Origin: Paracraurococcus lichenis
Lineage (GTDB): Bacteria > Pseudomonadota > Alphaproteobacteria > Acetobacterales > Acetobacteraceae
Direction of reading: 5' to 3'
Assembly (NCBI RefSeq): GCF_030657435.1
Contig: NZ_JAUTWS010000004.1
Coordinates: 1 to 64,000, forward strand
Length of the DNA stretch: 64,000 nt
Below are positions 1 to 8,140 of this stretch, in pieces. The notes under the pieces were generated by a model. It made no database searches, was not told where the DNA came from, and saw only the letters and a list, made by a program, of their open reading frames with translations. Each line of letters opens with the position of its first letter. Positions within the stretch are counted from its first letter, which is position 1. Both the position numbers and the translations under genes were made by a program.

Positions 1-13
1 CTAGGCTGTGCGC

Positions 14-850
14 ATGCAACGGCTCCTCCTGCCGATCCTCGTGCTGCTCGCGCCCTGCGCCGCGGCGCAGGGCGTGCCTGCACCCTCGCCGGTCGCGGCC
101 GAGCCGGTGACCATCCCGGGCCCGGAGGGCGTGCCGCTGCGCGCCCTTCTGGTCCGTCGCGCGGGCACCGCGCCCGGCATCCCCGTCATCGCGCTGCATG
201 GCTGCAACGGCATGGGCGGGCCGGAGCGGCCGCAGCGCCTGTCCCCGCGGGAGGCCGACTGGGCCGCACGGCTCTCGGCCGCCGGCCATCCCGTGCTCTT
301 CCCCGACAGCTTCGCCAGCCGCGGCCTCGGCGAGGCCTGCGGCGTCAGGGGCTTCCCGGCCGGCCCGCGGGTCCGCCGTGCCGATGCCCATGCCGCCGCC
401 GCCTGGGCGCAAGAGCAGCCCTGGGCCGCGAAGGGCGGGGCGCTGCTGCTGGGCTGGTCGCATGGCGGCTCCACCGTGCTGGCGGCGGTGGCCGAGCCGC
501 TGCCGCCCGGCCTGCTGCGCGCCGCCATCGCCTTCTATCCCGGCTGCGGCGAGAGCCGGCGGGAGGCCGGCTGGACGCCGGGCGCGCCGCTGCTGATGCA
601 ACTCGGCGCCAGCGACGACTGGACGCCGCCCGCCTCCTGCCTCGCCCTGGCCGCCGCGCATCCCGGGCGGATCGAGGCGGACCTCTATCCCGGCGCGAAC
701 CATGGCTTCGATGCCCCGGCGCTGGTCCTTCGCACGCGCAGCCTGCCGGATGGCCGGGTGGTGACGTTCGGCACCGAGCCTCTGGCGCGCGACGCGGCGC
801 GGTCGCGCGTCGCCGCCTTCCTCGCCGCGCATGGCGGGGCTGCGCCCTGA
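14..850 (+). CDS. Dienelactone hydrolase family protein, exported
   Basis: This is a 278-residue alpha/beta hydrolase with an N-terminal signal peptide (hydrophobic residues 4-14, Ala-rich cleavage region near 18-20), so it is probably periplasmic. The HGCNG oxyanion-hole segment lies near residue 62, the nucleophile elbow GWSHGGS places Ser at about 149, an Asp pair sits near 201, and the NHGFD motif supplies the catalytic His at about 230. The complete triad points to an active esterase or lactonase. The substrate cannot be read from the sequence. An upstream GTG at 8 is possible, but the ATG at 14 gives the cleaner signal peptide. The preceding neighbour lies outside the window. Confidence 0.8.
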   Translation: MQRLLLPILVLLAPCAAAQGVPAPSPVAAEPVTIPGPEGVPLRALLVRRAGTAPGIPVIALHGCNGMGGPERPQRLSPREADWAARLSAAGHPVLFPDSFASRGLGEACGVRGFPAGPRVRRADAHAAAAWAQEQPWAAKGGALLLGWSHGGSTVLAAVAEPLPPGLLRAAIAFYPGCGESRREAGWTPGAPLLMQLGASDDWTPPASCLALAAAHPGRIEADLYPGANHGFDAPALVLRTRSLPDGRVVTFGTEPLARDAARSRVAAFLAAHGGAAP

Positions 851-946
851 CGGCTGGCCATTCCGCGGGTGGCGCGCCATCTGTCCCGCCACGAACCCTT
901 GGGCTTTGGCATCGCCCGAACCCACAGCGCATGGTAGGTGTCCGCC

Positions 947-1399
947 ATGACTTCCGCCCCCCTCATCATCGCCATCGGTGGCGACCATGCCGGCCTGCCG
1001 CTGAAGGCCATCCTGCAGGAGGCGCTGGCCGCCGCCGGCCATAGCCTGATCGATGTCGGCACCAATGCCTCCGCCAGCGTCGACTACCCGGACTATGCCC
1101 ACCAGGTCGCGACCGCGGTGGAGCAGGGCAGGGCGCGCTTCGGCGTGCTGGTCTGCGGTAGCGGCATCGGCATGCAGATCGCGGCCAACCGCCATGCCGG
1201 CATCCGCGCCACCGTGCTGCACTCGACCACCGAGGCGCGGCTGTCCCGCCAGCACAACGACGCCAACATCGCCTGCTTCGGCGCCCGGCTGACCGGGCCG
1301 GAGGTGGCGCTGGATGCCCTGCAGGTCTTCCTCGCCACGGCCTTCGAGGGCGGGCGCCACCAGCGCCGCATCGACAAGATCAACCCGACTGCCGCCTGA
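947..1399 (+). CDS. rpiB: Ribose-5-phosphate isomerase B
   Basis: RpiB interconverts ribose 5-phosphate and ribulose 5-phosphate in the pentose phosphate pathway, in the cytoplasm. The 150-residue protein has the family signature: GGDHAG at 11-16, catalytic Cys70 in the VCGSGIG loop, and the RQHNDAN motif at 101-107. Length is typical of the family. A GTG at 938 would add three residues; the ATG at 947 is preferred because the fold begins directly after it. The gene lies 27 bp before glyA on the same strand, so the two are probably co-transcribed, an arrangement common in Alphaproteobacteria. Confidence 0.93.
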   Translation: MTSAPLIIAIGGDHAGLPLKAILQEALAAAGHSLIDVGTNASASVDYPDYAHQVATAVEQGRARFGVLVCGSGIGMQIAANRHAGIRATVLHSTTEARLSRQHNDANIACFGARLTGPEVALDALQVFLATAFEGGRHQRRIDKINPTAA

Positions 1400-1426
1400 C
1401 CGCCGCACCTCTCCAGGGCCGAACCG

Positions 1427-2725
1427 ATGAACGAGACGACCGCCTACCGCATCCCCGAGCGCTTCTTCTCCGCCCCGGTGGCGGAGGCCGATCCGGAGCT
1501 CGCCGCCGCCATCGGCCAGGAGCTCGGCCGGCAGCAGGACGGCATCGAGCTCATCGCCTCGGAGAACATCGTCTCCCGCGCGGTGCTGGAGGCGCAGGGC
1601 TCGGTCCTGACCAACAAGTATGCGGAAGGCTATCCCGGCCGCCGCTACTACGGCGGCTGCGAGTTCGTCGACGTCGCCGAGACCCTGGCGATCGAGCGGG
1701 CGACGAAGCTCTTCGGCTGCGGCTTCGCCAATGTGCAGCCGCACAGTGGCGCGCAGGCCAACCAGGCGGTCTTCCTGGCGCTGCTCCAGCCGGGCGATGC
1801 CTTCATGGGTCTCGACCTCGCCGCCGGCGGCCACCTGACGCATGGCTCGCCCGCCAATCTCTCGGGCAAGTGGTTCCGGCCCGTGCCCTATACGGTGCGG
1901 CGGGAGGACCAGCGGATCGACATGGCGGAGGTCCGCCGGATCGCGCTGGAGAACAAGCCGAAGCTGATCATCGCCGGCGGCTCGGCCTATGCCCGGGTCT
2001 GGGATTTCGCGGCGTTCCGCGCCATCGCGGACGAGGTCGGCGCCTATTTCATGGTGGACATGGCGCATTTCGCCGGGCTGGTCGCCGGCGGCGCGCATCC
2101 GTCGCCCTTCCCGCATGCGCATGTGGCGACGACGACGACGCACAAGACGCTGCGCGGCCCGCGCGGCGGCATGATCCTGACCAACGACGAGGCGCTGGCC
2201 AAGAAGTTCAACAGCGCCGTCTTTCCCGGCCTGCAGGGCGGCCCGCTGATGCATGTGATCGCCGCCAAGGCGGTCGCCTTCGGCGAGGCACTGAAGCCGG
2301 AATTCCGCGCCTATGCCCGCGCCGTCGTGGCGAATGCCGCGGCGCTCGCCGAGGAGTTGAAGGGCCAGGGCCTCGACCTCGTCACCGACGGCACCGACAA
2401 CCACCTGCTGCTGGTGGACCTGCGGCCGAAGAAGTTGACGGGCAAGGCGGCCGAGGGCGCGCTGAACCGCGCCCACCTCACCTGCAACAAGAACGCCATC
2501 CCCTTCGATCCGGAGAAGCCGATGGTCACCTCCGGCGTCCGCCTCGGCACGCCGGCCGGCACGACGCGCGGCTTCGGCGAGGCGGAGTTCCGCGAGGTCG
2601 GCCGGCTGATCGGCGAGGTGCTGGACGGCCTCGCCCGCGCCAACGACGCCGCGGCGAACTCGGCGGTGGAGGAGAGCGTGAAGCAGCGCGTCCTCGCCCT
2701 CTGCCAGCGCTTCCCAATCTACTGA
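1427..2725 (+). CDS. glyA: Serine hydroxymethyltransferase
   Basis: GlyA is a PLP enzyme that converts serine and tetrahydrofolate to glycine and 5,10-methylene-THF. The 432-residue length is normal. The PLP-binding lysine is Lys240 in the [14 protein letters not shown] segment. The LIASENI (42-48) and [13 protein letters not shown] (65-77) motifs of the active site are intact. The gene follows rpiB closely and precedes nrdR, separated only by a reverse-strand GNAT gene. The glyA-nrdR-rib order is typical of Alphaproteobacteria. Confidence 0.97.
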   Translation: MNETTAYRIPERFFSAPVAEADPELAAAIGQELGRQQDGIELIASENIVSRAVLEAQGSVLTNKYAEGYPGRRYYGGCEFVDVAETLAIERATKLFGCGFANVQPHSGAQANQAVFLALLQPGDAFMGLDLAAGGHLTHGSPANLSGKWFRPVPYTVRREDQRIDMAEVRRIALENKPKLIIAGGSAYARVWDFAAFRAIADEVGAYFMVDMAHFAGLVAGGAHPSPFPHAHVATTTTHKTLRGPRGGMILTNDEALAKKFNSAVFPGLQGGPLMHVIAAKAVAFGEALKPEFRAYARAVVANAAALAEELKGQGLDLVTDGTDNHLLLVDLRPKKLTGKAAEGALNRAHLTCNKNAIPFDPEKPMVTSGVRLGTPAGTTRGFGEAEFREVGRLIGEVLDGLARANDAAANSAVEESVKQRVLALCQRFPIY

Positions 2726-2731
2726 CCGGGC

Positions 2732-3220
2732 CTACTGACCGAGCGGCTTGGCCATCGGGATGCCGGTGGCTCCCATCTGGCGCTGCGGCGGGCCGGTCTC
2801 GGCATAGCCGCGCGCCAGGTAGAAGCGGCGGGCGGTCGCCGTGCTCTCCAGCGAGCAATGCGTGAGGCCGCGGGCCCGCGCCCAGGCCTCGAGCGAGGCC
2901 AGCAGCGCGCTGCTGACGCCACGGAAGCGTGCCTCCGGCGCCACGTAGTTCAGCCCGATCCGCCCGCCGGGGCCGATCGACCCGACCCCGCAGACCGCGC
3001 CGCTGATCTCCGCGACCAGGACACAGCCCTTCGGCGCGGCGATCCAGCCCGCCACCTGCGCCGGCGTCTTGTTGGCGAGCCAGGCAGCCAGCACCGCGGG
3101 GTCGTCCCCGTGGTCCTCGCGGCAGAGATCGAGGATCGAGCGGCGCAGCACCGCGCAGGCGGCGGCGGCGTCCTCTGGCCCGGCCGGTCGGACGGTGATG
3201 CTCGATTCCGTGTCCCGCAT
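2732..3220 (-). CDS. GNAT family N-acetyltransferase
   Basis: A 162-residue single-domain GNAT acetyltransferase. Beta strands 4-5 and the acetyl-CoA pyrophosphate loop are visible as [18 protein letters not shown] (about 101-118), although the usual Q/RxxGxG/A is relaxed to RFRGVS. The C-terminal FYLARGY motif (about 140) is typical. The ATG at 3220 is chosen over longer in-frame starts because those would run through the nrdR promoter palindrome. The gene is divergent from nrdR and convergent with glyA, 6 bp from the glyA stop. The substrate is unknown. Confidence 0.8.
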   Translation of the reverse strand: MRDTESSITVRPAGPEDAAAACAVLRRSILDLCREDHGDDPAVLAAWLANKTPAQVAGWIAAPKGCVLVAEISGAVCGVGSIGPGGRIGLNYVAPEARFRGVSSALLASLEAWARARGLTHCSLESTATARRFYLARGYAETGPPQRQMGATGIPMAKPLGQ

Positions 3221-3251
3221 ACCCAGCGCTGGCGTTCCGTCAAGCGGCCTG

Positions 3252-3267
3252 CCACCATATATGGTGG
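3252..3267. promoter_or_regulatory. NrdR-box-like palindrome upstream of nrdR
   Basis: The 16 bases CCACCATATATGGTGG form a perfect palindrome in the 74-bp gap between the divergent GNAT gene and nrdR, 27 bp before the nrdR ATG. It agrees with the published NrdR-box consensus (acaCwAtATaTwGtgt) at the central core and the inner C and G. NrdR represses ribonucleotide reductase genes, so this looks like an autoregulatory operator that could also affect the GNAT promoter. Only one box is visible; classical NrdR sites often come in pairs. Confidence 0.65.
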
Positions 3268-3294
3268 TGCCCGGGCGGAGAAAGGATATCACGC

Positions 3295-3747
3295 ATGCGC
3301 TGCCCCTTTTGCGGGAGCGAGGACACGCAGGTGAAGGACAGCCGGCCGGCGGAGGACAATGCCGCCATCCGCCGGCGCCGCTCCTGCCCCGCCTGCGGCA
3401 GCCGCTTCACCACCTTCGAGCGGGTGCAGCTCCGCGAGATCACGGTCCTCAAGGCCGATGGCCGCCGGGTGCCCTTCGACCGGGAGAAGCTGGCGCGCTC
3501 GATCCGCGTCGCGCTGCGCAAGCGCCCGGTGGACGAGGACCGGATCGAGCGCATCGTCAACGGCATCCAGCGCAAGCTGGAGACGGAGGCGGAGTCCGAG
3601 GTCACCTCCCGCCAGATCGGCGAGATCGTTATGGACGCGCTGAAGGAGGTGGACCAGGTCGCCTATGTCCGCTTCGCCAGCGTCTACCGGAATTTCGGCG
3701 AGGCGAAGGACTTCCGCGAGTTCCTCGGCAAGATGGACGCGGGCTAG
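3295..3747 (+). CDS. nrdR: Transcriptional repressor NrdR
   Basis: NrdR senses ATP/dATP and represses ribonucleotide reductase genes. The 150-residue protein has the N-terminal zinc ribbon (Cys3, Cys6, Cys31, Cys34) followed by an Arg-rich stretch and the ATP-cone domain (about 46-136). Length and motifs are canonical. It sits downstream of glyA, as in many Alphaproteobacteria, but the usual next gene ribD is displaced by about 5.4 kb. An NrdR-box-like palindrome lies just upstream. Confidence 0.97.
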   Translation: MRCPFCGSEDTQVKDSRPAEDNAAIRRRRSCPACGSRFTTFERVQLREITVLKADGRRVPFDREKLARSIRVALRKRPVDEDRIERIVNGIQRKLETEAESEVTSRQIGEIVMDALKEVDQVAYVRFASVYRNFGEAKDFREFLGKMDAG

Positions 3748-3799
3748 GCTCCACGTGCGGCCGGGCACCAAGGTCCGGCCCGGACCCGGGGAGACGTCC

Positions 3800-4828
3800 A
3801 TGACCCTCGAACTGCGGGAGGGGGTGGTGCGCAGTTCGCGCCACACCACCGCCTACCTGGAATGCGGCCCGGCGGACGGCCCGCTGCTGATCTTCCTGCA
3901 TGGCTGGCCGGAGCTGGCGATCTCCTGGCGCCACCAGTTGCCCTGCTTCGCCGCCACGGGCTTCCGCTGCGTCGCCCCCGACATGCGCGGCTATGGCCGC
4001 TCCACCGTCCACCCCTCGCCCGGCGACTATGCGCTGGAGGCGATCACGGCCGACATGCTGGAGCTGCTCGCCGGCCTCGGGCGGGAGAGGGCGGTCTGGA
4101 TCGGGCATGACTGGGGCAGCCCGGTCGCCTGGAGCCTCGCCGCGCACCATGCCGGGCGGTGCCTCGCCGTCGCCAACCTCTGCGTGCCCTACATCCCGGA
4201 GGGTTTCACGCTGCCCAACCTGCTCCCACTGGTGGACCGCCGCACCTATCCCGAGGCTGAGTACCCCGCGGGGCAATGGGACTACCAGTTCTTCTACCTG
4301 GAGAAGCCGGAGGCGGCACGGGCAGCCTTCGAGGCGGATGTGGATGCCACCGTCCGCGCCCTGTTCCGCCGCGGCAACCCGGCGGCGCGCGGCAAGCCGG
4401 GCCGCACCGCGACCATCCGCCGCGACGGCGGCTGGTTCGGCGGCGCCGGCCGCGCGCCGGATGTCCCGCTGGACGAGGCGGTGCTGACCCCCGCCGACCA
4501 CAGCCGCTACGTCGCGGCGCTGACCAGAACCGGCTTCGCCGGGCCGGATTCCTGGTACCTGAATCACGAGGCCAATGCCGCCTATGCCGCCCGCGCGCCC
4601 GATGGCGGGCGGCTCGCCATGCCGGTGCTGTTCCTGCACGCGGCCCATGACACGACCTGCGAGACGATGGACAGCGCGCTCGCCACGCCCATGCGCAAGG
4701 CCTGCGCCGACCTGACGGAGGCAGTGGTCCCCTCGGGCCACTGGATGGCGCAGGAGCGGCCGGCCGAGGTGAACGCGGCCTTGGCGCGCTGGCTGGCCCA
4801 GCGGGTGCCGGGGGCCTGGCCTGGCTAG
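3800..4828 (+). CDS. Alpha/beta hydrolase, epoxide hydrolase type
   Basis: A 342-residue cytosolic alpha/beta hydrolase without signal peptide. The HGWPE oxyanion segment is at 34-38 and the nucleophile is Asp104 in GHDWGS, the Asp form seen in epoxide hydrolases and haloalkane dehalogenases. A cap region contains WDYQFFYLEKPE, matching the lid Tyr segment of soluble epoxide hydrolases. The catalytic His is about residue 314 in SGHWMAQERP. ATG 3800 is chosen because earlier codons overlap nrdR and translate to low-complexity sequence. An epoxide hydrolase is favoured, but the substrate is not determined. This gene opens the accessory block between nrdR and ribD. Confidence 0.85.
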   Translation: MTLELREGVVRSSRHTTAYLECGPADGPLLIFLHGWPELAISWRHQLPCFAATGFRCVAPDMRGYGRSTVHPSPGDYALEAITADMLELLAGLGRERAVWIGHDWGSPVAWSLAAHHAGRCLAVANLCVPYIPEGFTLPNLLPLVDRRTYPEAEYPAGQWDYQFFYLEKPEAARAAFEADVDATVRALFRRGNPAARGKPGRTATIRRDGGWFGGAGRAPDVPLDEAVLTPADHSRYVAALTRTGFAGPDSWYLNHEANAAYAARAPDGGRLAMPVLFLHAAHDTTCETMDSALATPMRKACADLTEAVVPSGHWMAQERPAEVNAALARWLAQRVPGAWPG

Positions 4829-5068
4829 GGCAGCGTCGGGTTGAATAGTGTCGTCATGTCGTATCTACCCTGCTAGGGTCCCGCGAACCGCTTCGGAGAC
4901 AACCGTCATGGAGTTCCGCGAGGCGCAGCAGCCTTTCGACGACGACCCGCCGCCGATGTCGCTGGAGGAGATCCGCGCCGGCCTGGCGCGGTCCGAGGCC
5001 GATGCCCGGGCGGGCCGGACGGTCCCCGGCGAACAGGTCGTCGCGGAGATGCGCGCCCTGCTTGCGGA

Positions 5069-5076
5069 ATACGAAG
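5069..5076. repeat. Target-site duplication, left copy
   Basis: ATACGAAG directly precedes the left inverted repeat of the IS66 element and is repeated exactly at 6443-6450. Eight-base duplications are the rule for IS66-family transposition. The perfect match suggests the insertion is recent or has not been reshuffled. Confidence 0.95.
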
Positions 5077-6442
5077 GTAATTACCCACCCCCGTCTCTGG
5101 TGCGGTGGTTACGGTGTAATGGTCTGGAGGATAGTGCCGAAGACGCTGGTGTTCGGCGCGAGGCGAGCGGTGTCGACGACGGTGCGCACGTCCGCCTCGC
5201 CCTGAGCGGCCCACATCGCGCGATAGCCGTTGGTGACCTTGCGCTGGATCACGGCGGGGCGGAGGTCGCGCTCGCAGGCGTTGTTCGTCGCCTCGACCTG
5301 GCCGGGCCAGTCCACGAAGGTCAGGAGTTGGTCGCGGGCTCGGCGCAGCTTCGCTTGCAGTGCCCGTGTCAGCTCGCACCCGCTGGGGGCTGCGAGGATC
5401 GCGTCCAGCCTGCGTTCGAGCGCCCGCCGCTTGGCGGCCAGGGTGGAAGCGGCCAGGCGTGCCGCGGCGTCGGCCAGGTCGAAGGCTGAGCCGAGCCAGA
5501 GCTTGAGGCGGTAGGGGATTGGGTCGTCGCTGGCCTCGAGCGCGTAAGCCACATCGCGGGCCAGGTGCGCAAGGCAGGTCTGCTGGGCCAAGCCGTGGCC
5601 CTGCTGCGCCGAGTAGCGATCCGAGAGCCAGACCGCGGGACGGTGCCCGTCCATCATCGCGTGCACGACGGAGGCGGCGCGCGTCGGCGCGGCCTGGTGC
5701 ACCACGGCGTCCTGGCAGCGGAACACCCAGTGGTAGCCGGAGCAGCCCTCGATCCGCACGCCGGTCTCGTCGGAGGCCACCACCTCGGCCCGGCGCAGCG
5801 CCGCGACGGCTGCCTCGCGCCCGACCTGGAACCGGCCTTGGGCACGGCGGAGCAGGTTCATCAGCCCGCCCTGGCTGAGGCGCAGCCCGAACAGGTCGGC
5901 GAGGGCGGCCTGCAGCCGCTCATAGGAGAGCGCCTGGTAGGTCTTGAGGTAGGTGGCCACCGCGTGCAGGCGCGCGCCGAACGGCGTGCCGCTGACCGGC
6001 ACGGCCGCCACGGCCCGCGTGCCGCATCCCGGGCAGCGCACCGCCAAGCGATGGTGGTGAACCACCACCGGCCTGACCGCGGGCAACTCGATGTGCTCCC
6101 AGATCCCGGCCTGTTCGGCCGCCAGATCGGCTGCGAGCGGCATCCGGCAGCACGGGCAGACCTCGGGGCGGTGGGCAATCCTTTCGGAGACGTCGTCGCT
6201 CAAGGGACGGCTGTGTCCCTCGTGGCCCGGTTTGGCGCCTCCAGGCTTGGCCCGCTCGCGCCTCTCCTTCCGGTCCGTGGACGGCGGCTTGGAGGATGTG
6301 CGCGAGGTCTTCTTCGGCCGCTGCAGCCGCAGCACCAGCTCGATCAGCTCCGACTTGCTCAGCCGCTCAAGCTCGTCCCGCTGCATGCCAGGATCGAATC
6401 AGCCAACCCACCCTCGCGCAAGGGGGGGGGGTGGGTAATTAC
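5077..6442. mobile_element. IS66-family insertion sequence, single-ORF type
   Basis: The 1366-bp element has 16-bp perfect terminal inverted repeats beginning GTAATTACCCACCCCC and is flanked by an 8-bp direct duplication. GTAA ends and 8-bp duplications are typical of IS66. It encodes only the TnpC-type transposase on the minus strand, with no tnpA or tnpB, as described for the ISBst12 subgroup. The right inner end carries a run of about ten G. The element interrupts a small plus-strand gene. It looks complete and potentially active. Confidence 0.93.
5109..6386 (-). CDS. IS66 family transposase (TnpC type)
   Basis: A 425-residue DDE transposase. An N-terminal leucine-rich helix (about 1-22) is followed by a basic linker, a zinc-finger-like segment with CPCC and CPGC pairs (about 77-125), and the catalytic core with ASDETG (first Asp), WLSDRYSAQ (second Asp) and TNNACERDLRP (Glu). 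All expected motifs are intact and no frameshift is seen. It fills nearly all of the insertion element, ending 32 bp from the left repeat. Confidence 0.95.
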   Translation of the reverse strand: MQRDELERLSKSELIELVLRLQRPKKTSRTSSKPPSTDRKERRERAKPGGAKPGHEGHSRPLSDDVSERIAHRPEVCPCCRMPLAADLAAEQAGIWEHIELPAVRPVVVHHHRLAVRCPGCGTRAVAAVPVSGTPFGARLHAVATYLKTYQALSYERLQAALADLFGLRLSQGGLMNLLRRAQGRFQVGREAAVAALRRAEVVASDETGVRIEGCSGYHWVFRCQDAVVHQAAPTRAASVVHAMMDGHRPAVWLSDRYSAQQGHGLAQQTCLAHLARDVAYALEASDDPIPYRLKLWLGSAFDLADAAARLAASTLAAKRRALERRLDAILAAPSGCELTRALQAKLRRARDQLLTFVDWPGQVEATNNACERDLRPAVIQRKVTNGYRAMWAAQGEADVRTVVDTARLAPNTSVFGTILQTITP

Positions 6443-6450
6443 ATACGAAG
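6443..6450. repeat. Target-site duplication, right copy
   Basis: ATACGAAG follows the right inverted repeat of the IS66 element and matches 5069-5076 exactly. After it the interrupted reading frame resumes with GCG CGA TAC CGG. Confidence 0.95.
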
Positions 6451-6462
6451 CGCGATACCGGC

Positions 6463-6609
6463 ATGGGACGGCTGACGACCGAGGCTGAGCGGCAGTTCCT
6501 GGACCTTCAGGCGCATCACATGCGCCTGGGCCGTTTCGAGGCGACGCGCTGCCTGATCGAGATGCTCGACCTTGTCCTTCGGAAGGTAGACGAGCCCGTC
6601 ACACGGTAG
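6463..6609 (+). CDS. Small hypothetical protein, 48 residues
   Basis: An ATG-initiated ORF begins inside the 3' end of the IS-interrupted gene, overlapping its stop by 26 bp in another frame, and ends at TAG 6607. The predicted peptide starts MGRLTTEAERQFLDLQAHH and contains FEATRCLIEMLDLVLRK, suggesting one or two amphipathic helices. The overlap suggests translational coupling with the interrupted gene before the insertion. I do not recognise the family. It could be the partner of the upstream antitoxin-like protein, or chance; codon use is acceptable for this genome. Confidence 0.4.
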   Translation: MGRLTTEAERQFLDLQAHHMRLGRFEATRCLIEMLDLVLRKVDEPVTR

Positions 6610-6627
6610 CGGCCCGCGCCGGTTCTG

Positions 6628-6771
6628 TCAGAACTCGTGCCAGACCCGGCGATAGAACCTCACGTCCTTCCTGTTCAGCGCGCCGGTCGTGCGAACCTTC
6701 GGCGGGCTGATTCCAAGCGGCAGGTCCAGTCGGCCAGCTTCGCGGTGCCACTTCGCCAACAGGACATTCAC
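6628..6771 (-). CDS. Small hypothetical protein downstream of the DUF3990 gene
   Basis: A GTG codon one base after the DUF3990 stop opens a 47-residue ORF ending at TGA (6628-6630). The peptide is basic and aromatic, with VLLAKWHREAG near the start and DVRFYRRVWHEF at the end. The tight spacing suggests co-transcription and coupled translation with the toxin-like gene. In other bacteria DUF3990 genes often sit beside a small DUF3791 gene, but I cannot show that this ORF belongs to that family. It could be an antidote, a truncated partner, or a chance ORF. Confidence 0.4.
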   Translation of the reverse strand: MNVLLAKWHREAGRLDLPLGISPPKVRTTGALNRKDVRFYRRVWHEF

Positions 6772-6772
6772 A

Positions 6773-7690
6773 TCAGAGCATATGTTCGTTATGTTTTGTA
6801 AATAAAAAGCGACGGCGCTTGGCGTCGGGCGTATTTAAGGCCTGCATACCGCTTAGCCCCCAGTTTACTTGATGGTATTTCTCGGGAAGTCCTGGGGCGC
6901 CTGGCAGGCCACTGTCCGCACGACCCCATATAGGACCTCGCATCCAGCAGTAATCTGCCGTCCAATCATTGTCTTTTGGCCGCTTTATATCGACAAGTCT
7001 TACATGTCGGTTGAACTCGACGAACTCAATCCATGTTGAATTTTGTCCGTGGAACAGCTTCGGAGCGTTCCCAGGTCGAGTTTTGTACTTATCAGGGAAA
7101 AACAGTGCCTTGCCCAGGATGGTATTATACTCTTTGGAGGTGAGGCTGAAGCGTACCACGCCCCATTCATGATTTCTTCGCTTGGCCCATTCGATGGCTT
7201 TGCGCTTGCCTTCTTCTGGGTGGGTGTAGAAGCCTTTGCCAAAATCAGTATATTCGTTGACGTCGAGAAGGAGCGCCTCTGGCACGGTCATAGGGGTCAA
7301 ATCAATGCACATCAACTTCTTCGCCGATGCTAGGTTTGTGCCATGATAGAATTTATGAAAGGAAACTGGTGGGTTGGTATAGGTGGATACGCCGCCGACT
7401 GAAGCGGTGATCGGCATTGCATAAGAAGCGCCGGTGCGTGGCACCTTTGCCAGTATTTCTGTCTGCCCTGCGCCTGTCCCAATGAACTCGAAGACCCGCA
7501 AATTCGAAACAGGAAAACCTGCCAGTTCCCCAGGAAACTGAACCCGCCCAACTTTCGGGTCCGCCACTACGATGTCGAGATCCTCACCCGAAGGCCCGCC
7601 GCCCCACAGTGCAAGTTGGACAATGTCGGGCAAGCCGATGCTGATCCAACATACAGGTTGGTCCACACTGACAAGCCGAAAGTGCGCCAT
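6773..7690 (-). CDS. DUF3990 domain protein, putative ADP-ribosyltransferase-like toxin
   Basis: A 305-residue protein with a C-terminal DUF3990 domain. Signatures are FYHGTN (114-119), DFGKGFYTHP (149-158), a following helix with AIEWAKRR, VVRFSL, W-IEF (220-223), DYCWMRGPI (246-254) and YHQVNWG. DUF3990 is considered related to the ADP-ribosyltransferase fold used by many bacterial toxins; activity here is inference. The first 110 residues look like an unassigned beta-rich domain. No signal peptide is seen. ATG 7690 is preferred over 7819, whose extension is low-complexity. Base composition is far more AT-rich than the neighbours, a sign of transfer. A 47-residue ORF follows after one base. 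Confidence 0.7.
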   Translation of the reverse strand: MAHFRLVSVDQPVCWISIGLPDIVQLALWGGGPSGEDLDIVVADPKVGRVQFPGELAGFPVSNLRVFEFIGTGAGQTEILAKVPRTGASYAMPITASVGGVSTYTNPPVSFHKFYHGTNLASAKKLMCIDLTPMTVPEALLLDVNEYTDFGKGFYTHPEEGKRKAIEWAKRRNHEWGVVRFSLTSKEYNTILGKALFFPDKYKTRPGNAPKLFHGQNSTWIEFVEFNRHVRLVDIKRPKDNDWTADYCWMRGPIWGRADSGLPGAPGLPEKYHQVNWGLSGMQALNTPDAKRRRFLFTKHNEHML

Positions 7691-7871
7691 CGTGCGTCTT
7701 CCCACTCGGCAAGGCTGGCGGTTGGCGGCAAACGGATGGTACCGCCCCGCTGCGGTTCGGAATGCCCGGTCAGGCGATGCTCGGGGGTGTTGCATAGTCC
7801 ATTGGCCCGAAAAATTCACGAGGCCTGCGGCGGACCGCTTTCCACCTGACTGGCTTCGCCTGCTGGTTGGG

Positions 7872-8084
7872 ATGGTCGCGCGTCGCCTGCCTCATGCCGT
7901 CATGTTTGGCGCGGGCGCTGACAGAACCGTCGCGCCGACCCCGTATCCCGGGCTTGGGGGATTGGGATATCGCTGGATCCGGCAGCACCGCTACTGGATC
8001 GGCTACCGCGTCCAGCCGGATGGGGAAGGCGTGATCCGCTGGGTCCTGTTCGACGGCGCCGACATACCCTCCCGTCTGCGATAG
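7872..8084 (+). pseudogene. RelE/ParE-like toxin remnant
   Basis: This 70-codon frame ends with RWIRQHRYWIGYRVQPDGEG followed by VIRWVLFDGADIPSRL. The pattern matches the last strands of RelE/ParE toxins (residues around xxYxIxYRV...VxVLHGARDIP). The first half has no recognisable helical hairpin, and the protein is about 20-30 residues short of a complete ParE, so it is treated as a decayed fragment. It could instead be a small intact variant. No antitoxin frame is visible directly upstream. Confidence 0.35.
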
Positions 8085-8140
8085 GACGCCTGGACGCCAC
8101 CCGCCCGCTCTGGTCCACTCCCGCGAAACGGGAGGGACCC

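Larger units (their letters stand above)
4908..6488 (+). pseudogene. Small antitoxin-like gene interrupted by an IS66 element
   Basis: Removing the insertion (5077-6442) and one copy of the 8-bp duplication joins 4908-5076 to 6451-6488 into one clean 68-residue ORF ending at TGA 6486. The protein is acidic, with a helical stretch from MSLEEIRAG followed by ARAGRTVPGEQVV and EMRALLAEYEARYR. This resembles the C-terminal half of ParD/CopG-type antitoxins, but the similarity is short and I do not claim a family. As it stands the frame reads through the insertion to about 5489, giving a chimeric tail, so the gene is broken. A 48-codon ORF overlaps its original 3' end. Confidence 0.6.

Noticed and set aside
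4829..4907. Promoter TTGAAT with TATCTA upstream of the interrupted gene
   Set aside because: The spacing of about 15 bp is short and the match weak, so it is not listed as a feature.
5565..6488. 307-residue plus-strand frame through the IS66 transposase
   Set aside because: Antisense to the transposase. Only its last 12 codons, after the right end of the IS, are real, as the 3' end of the interrupted gene.
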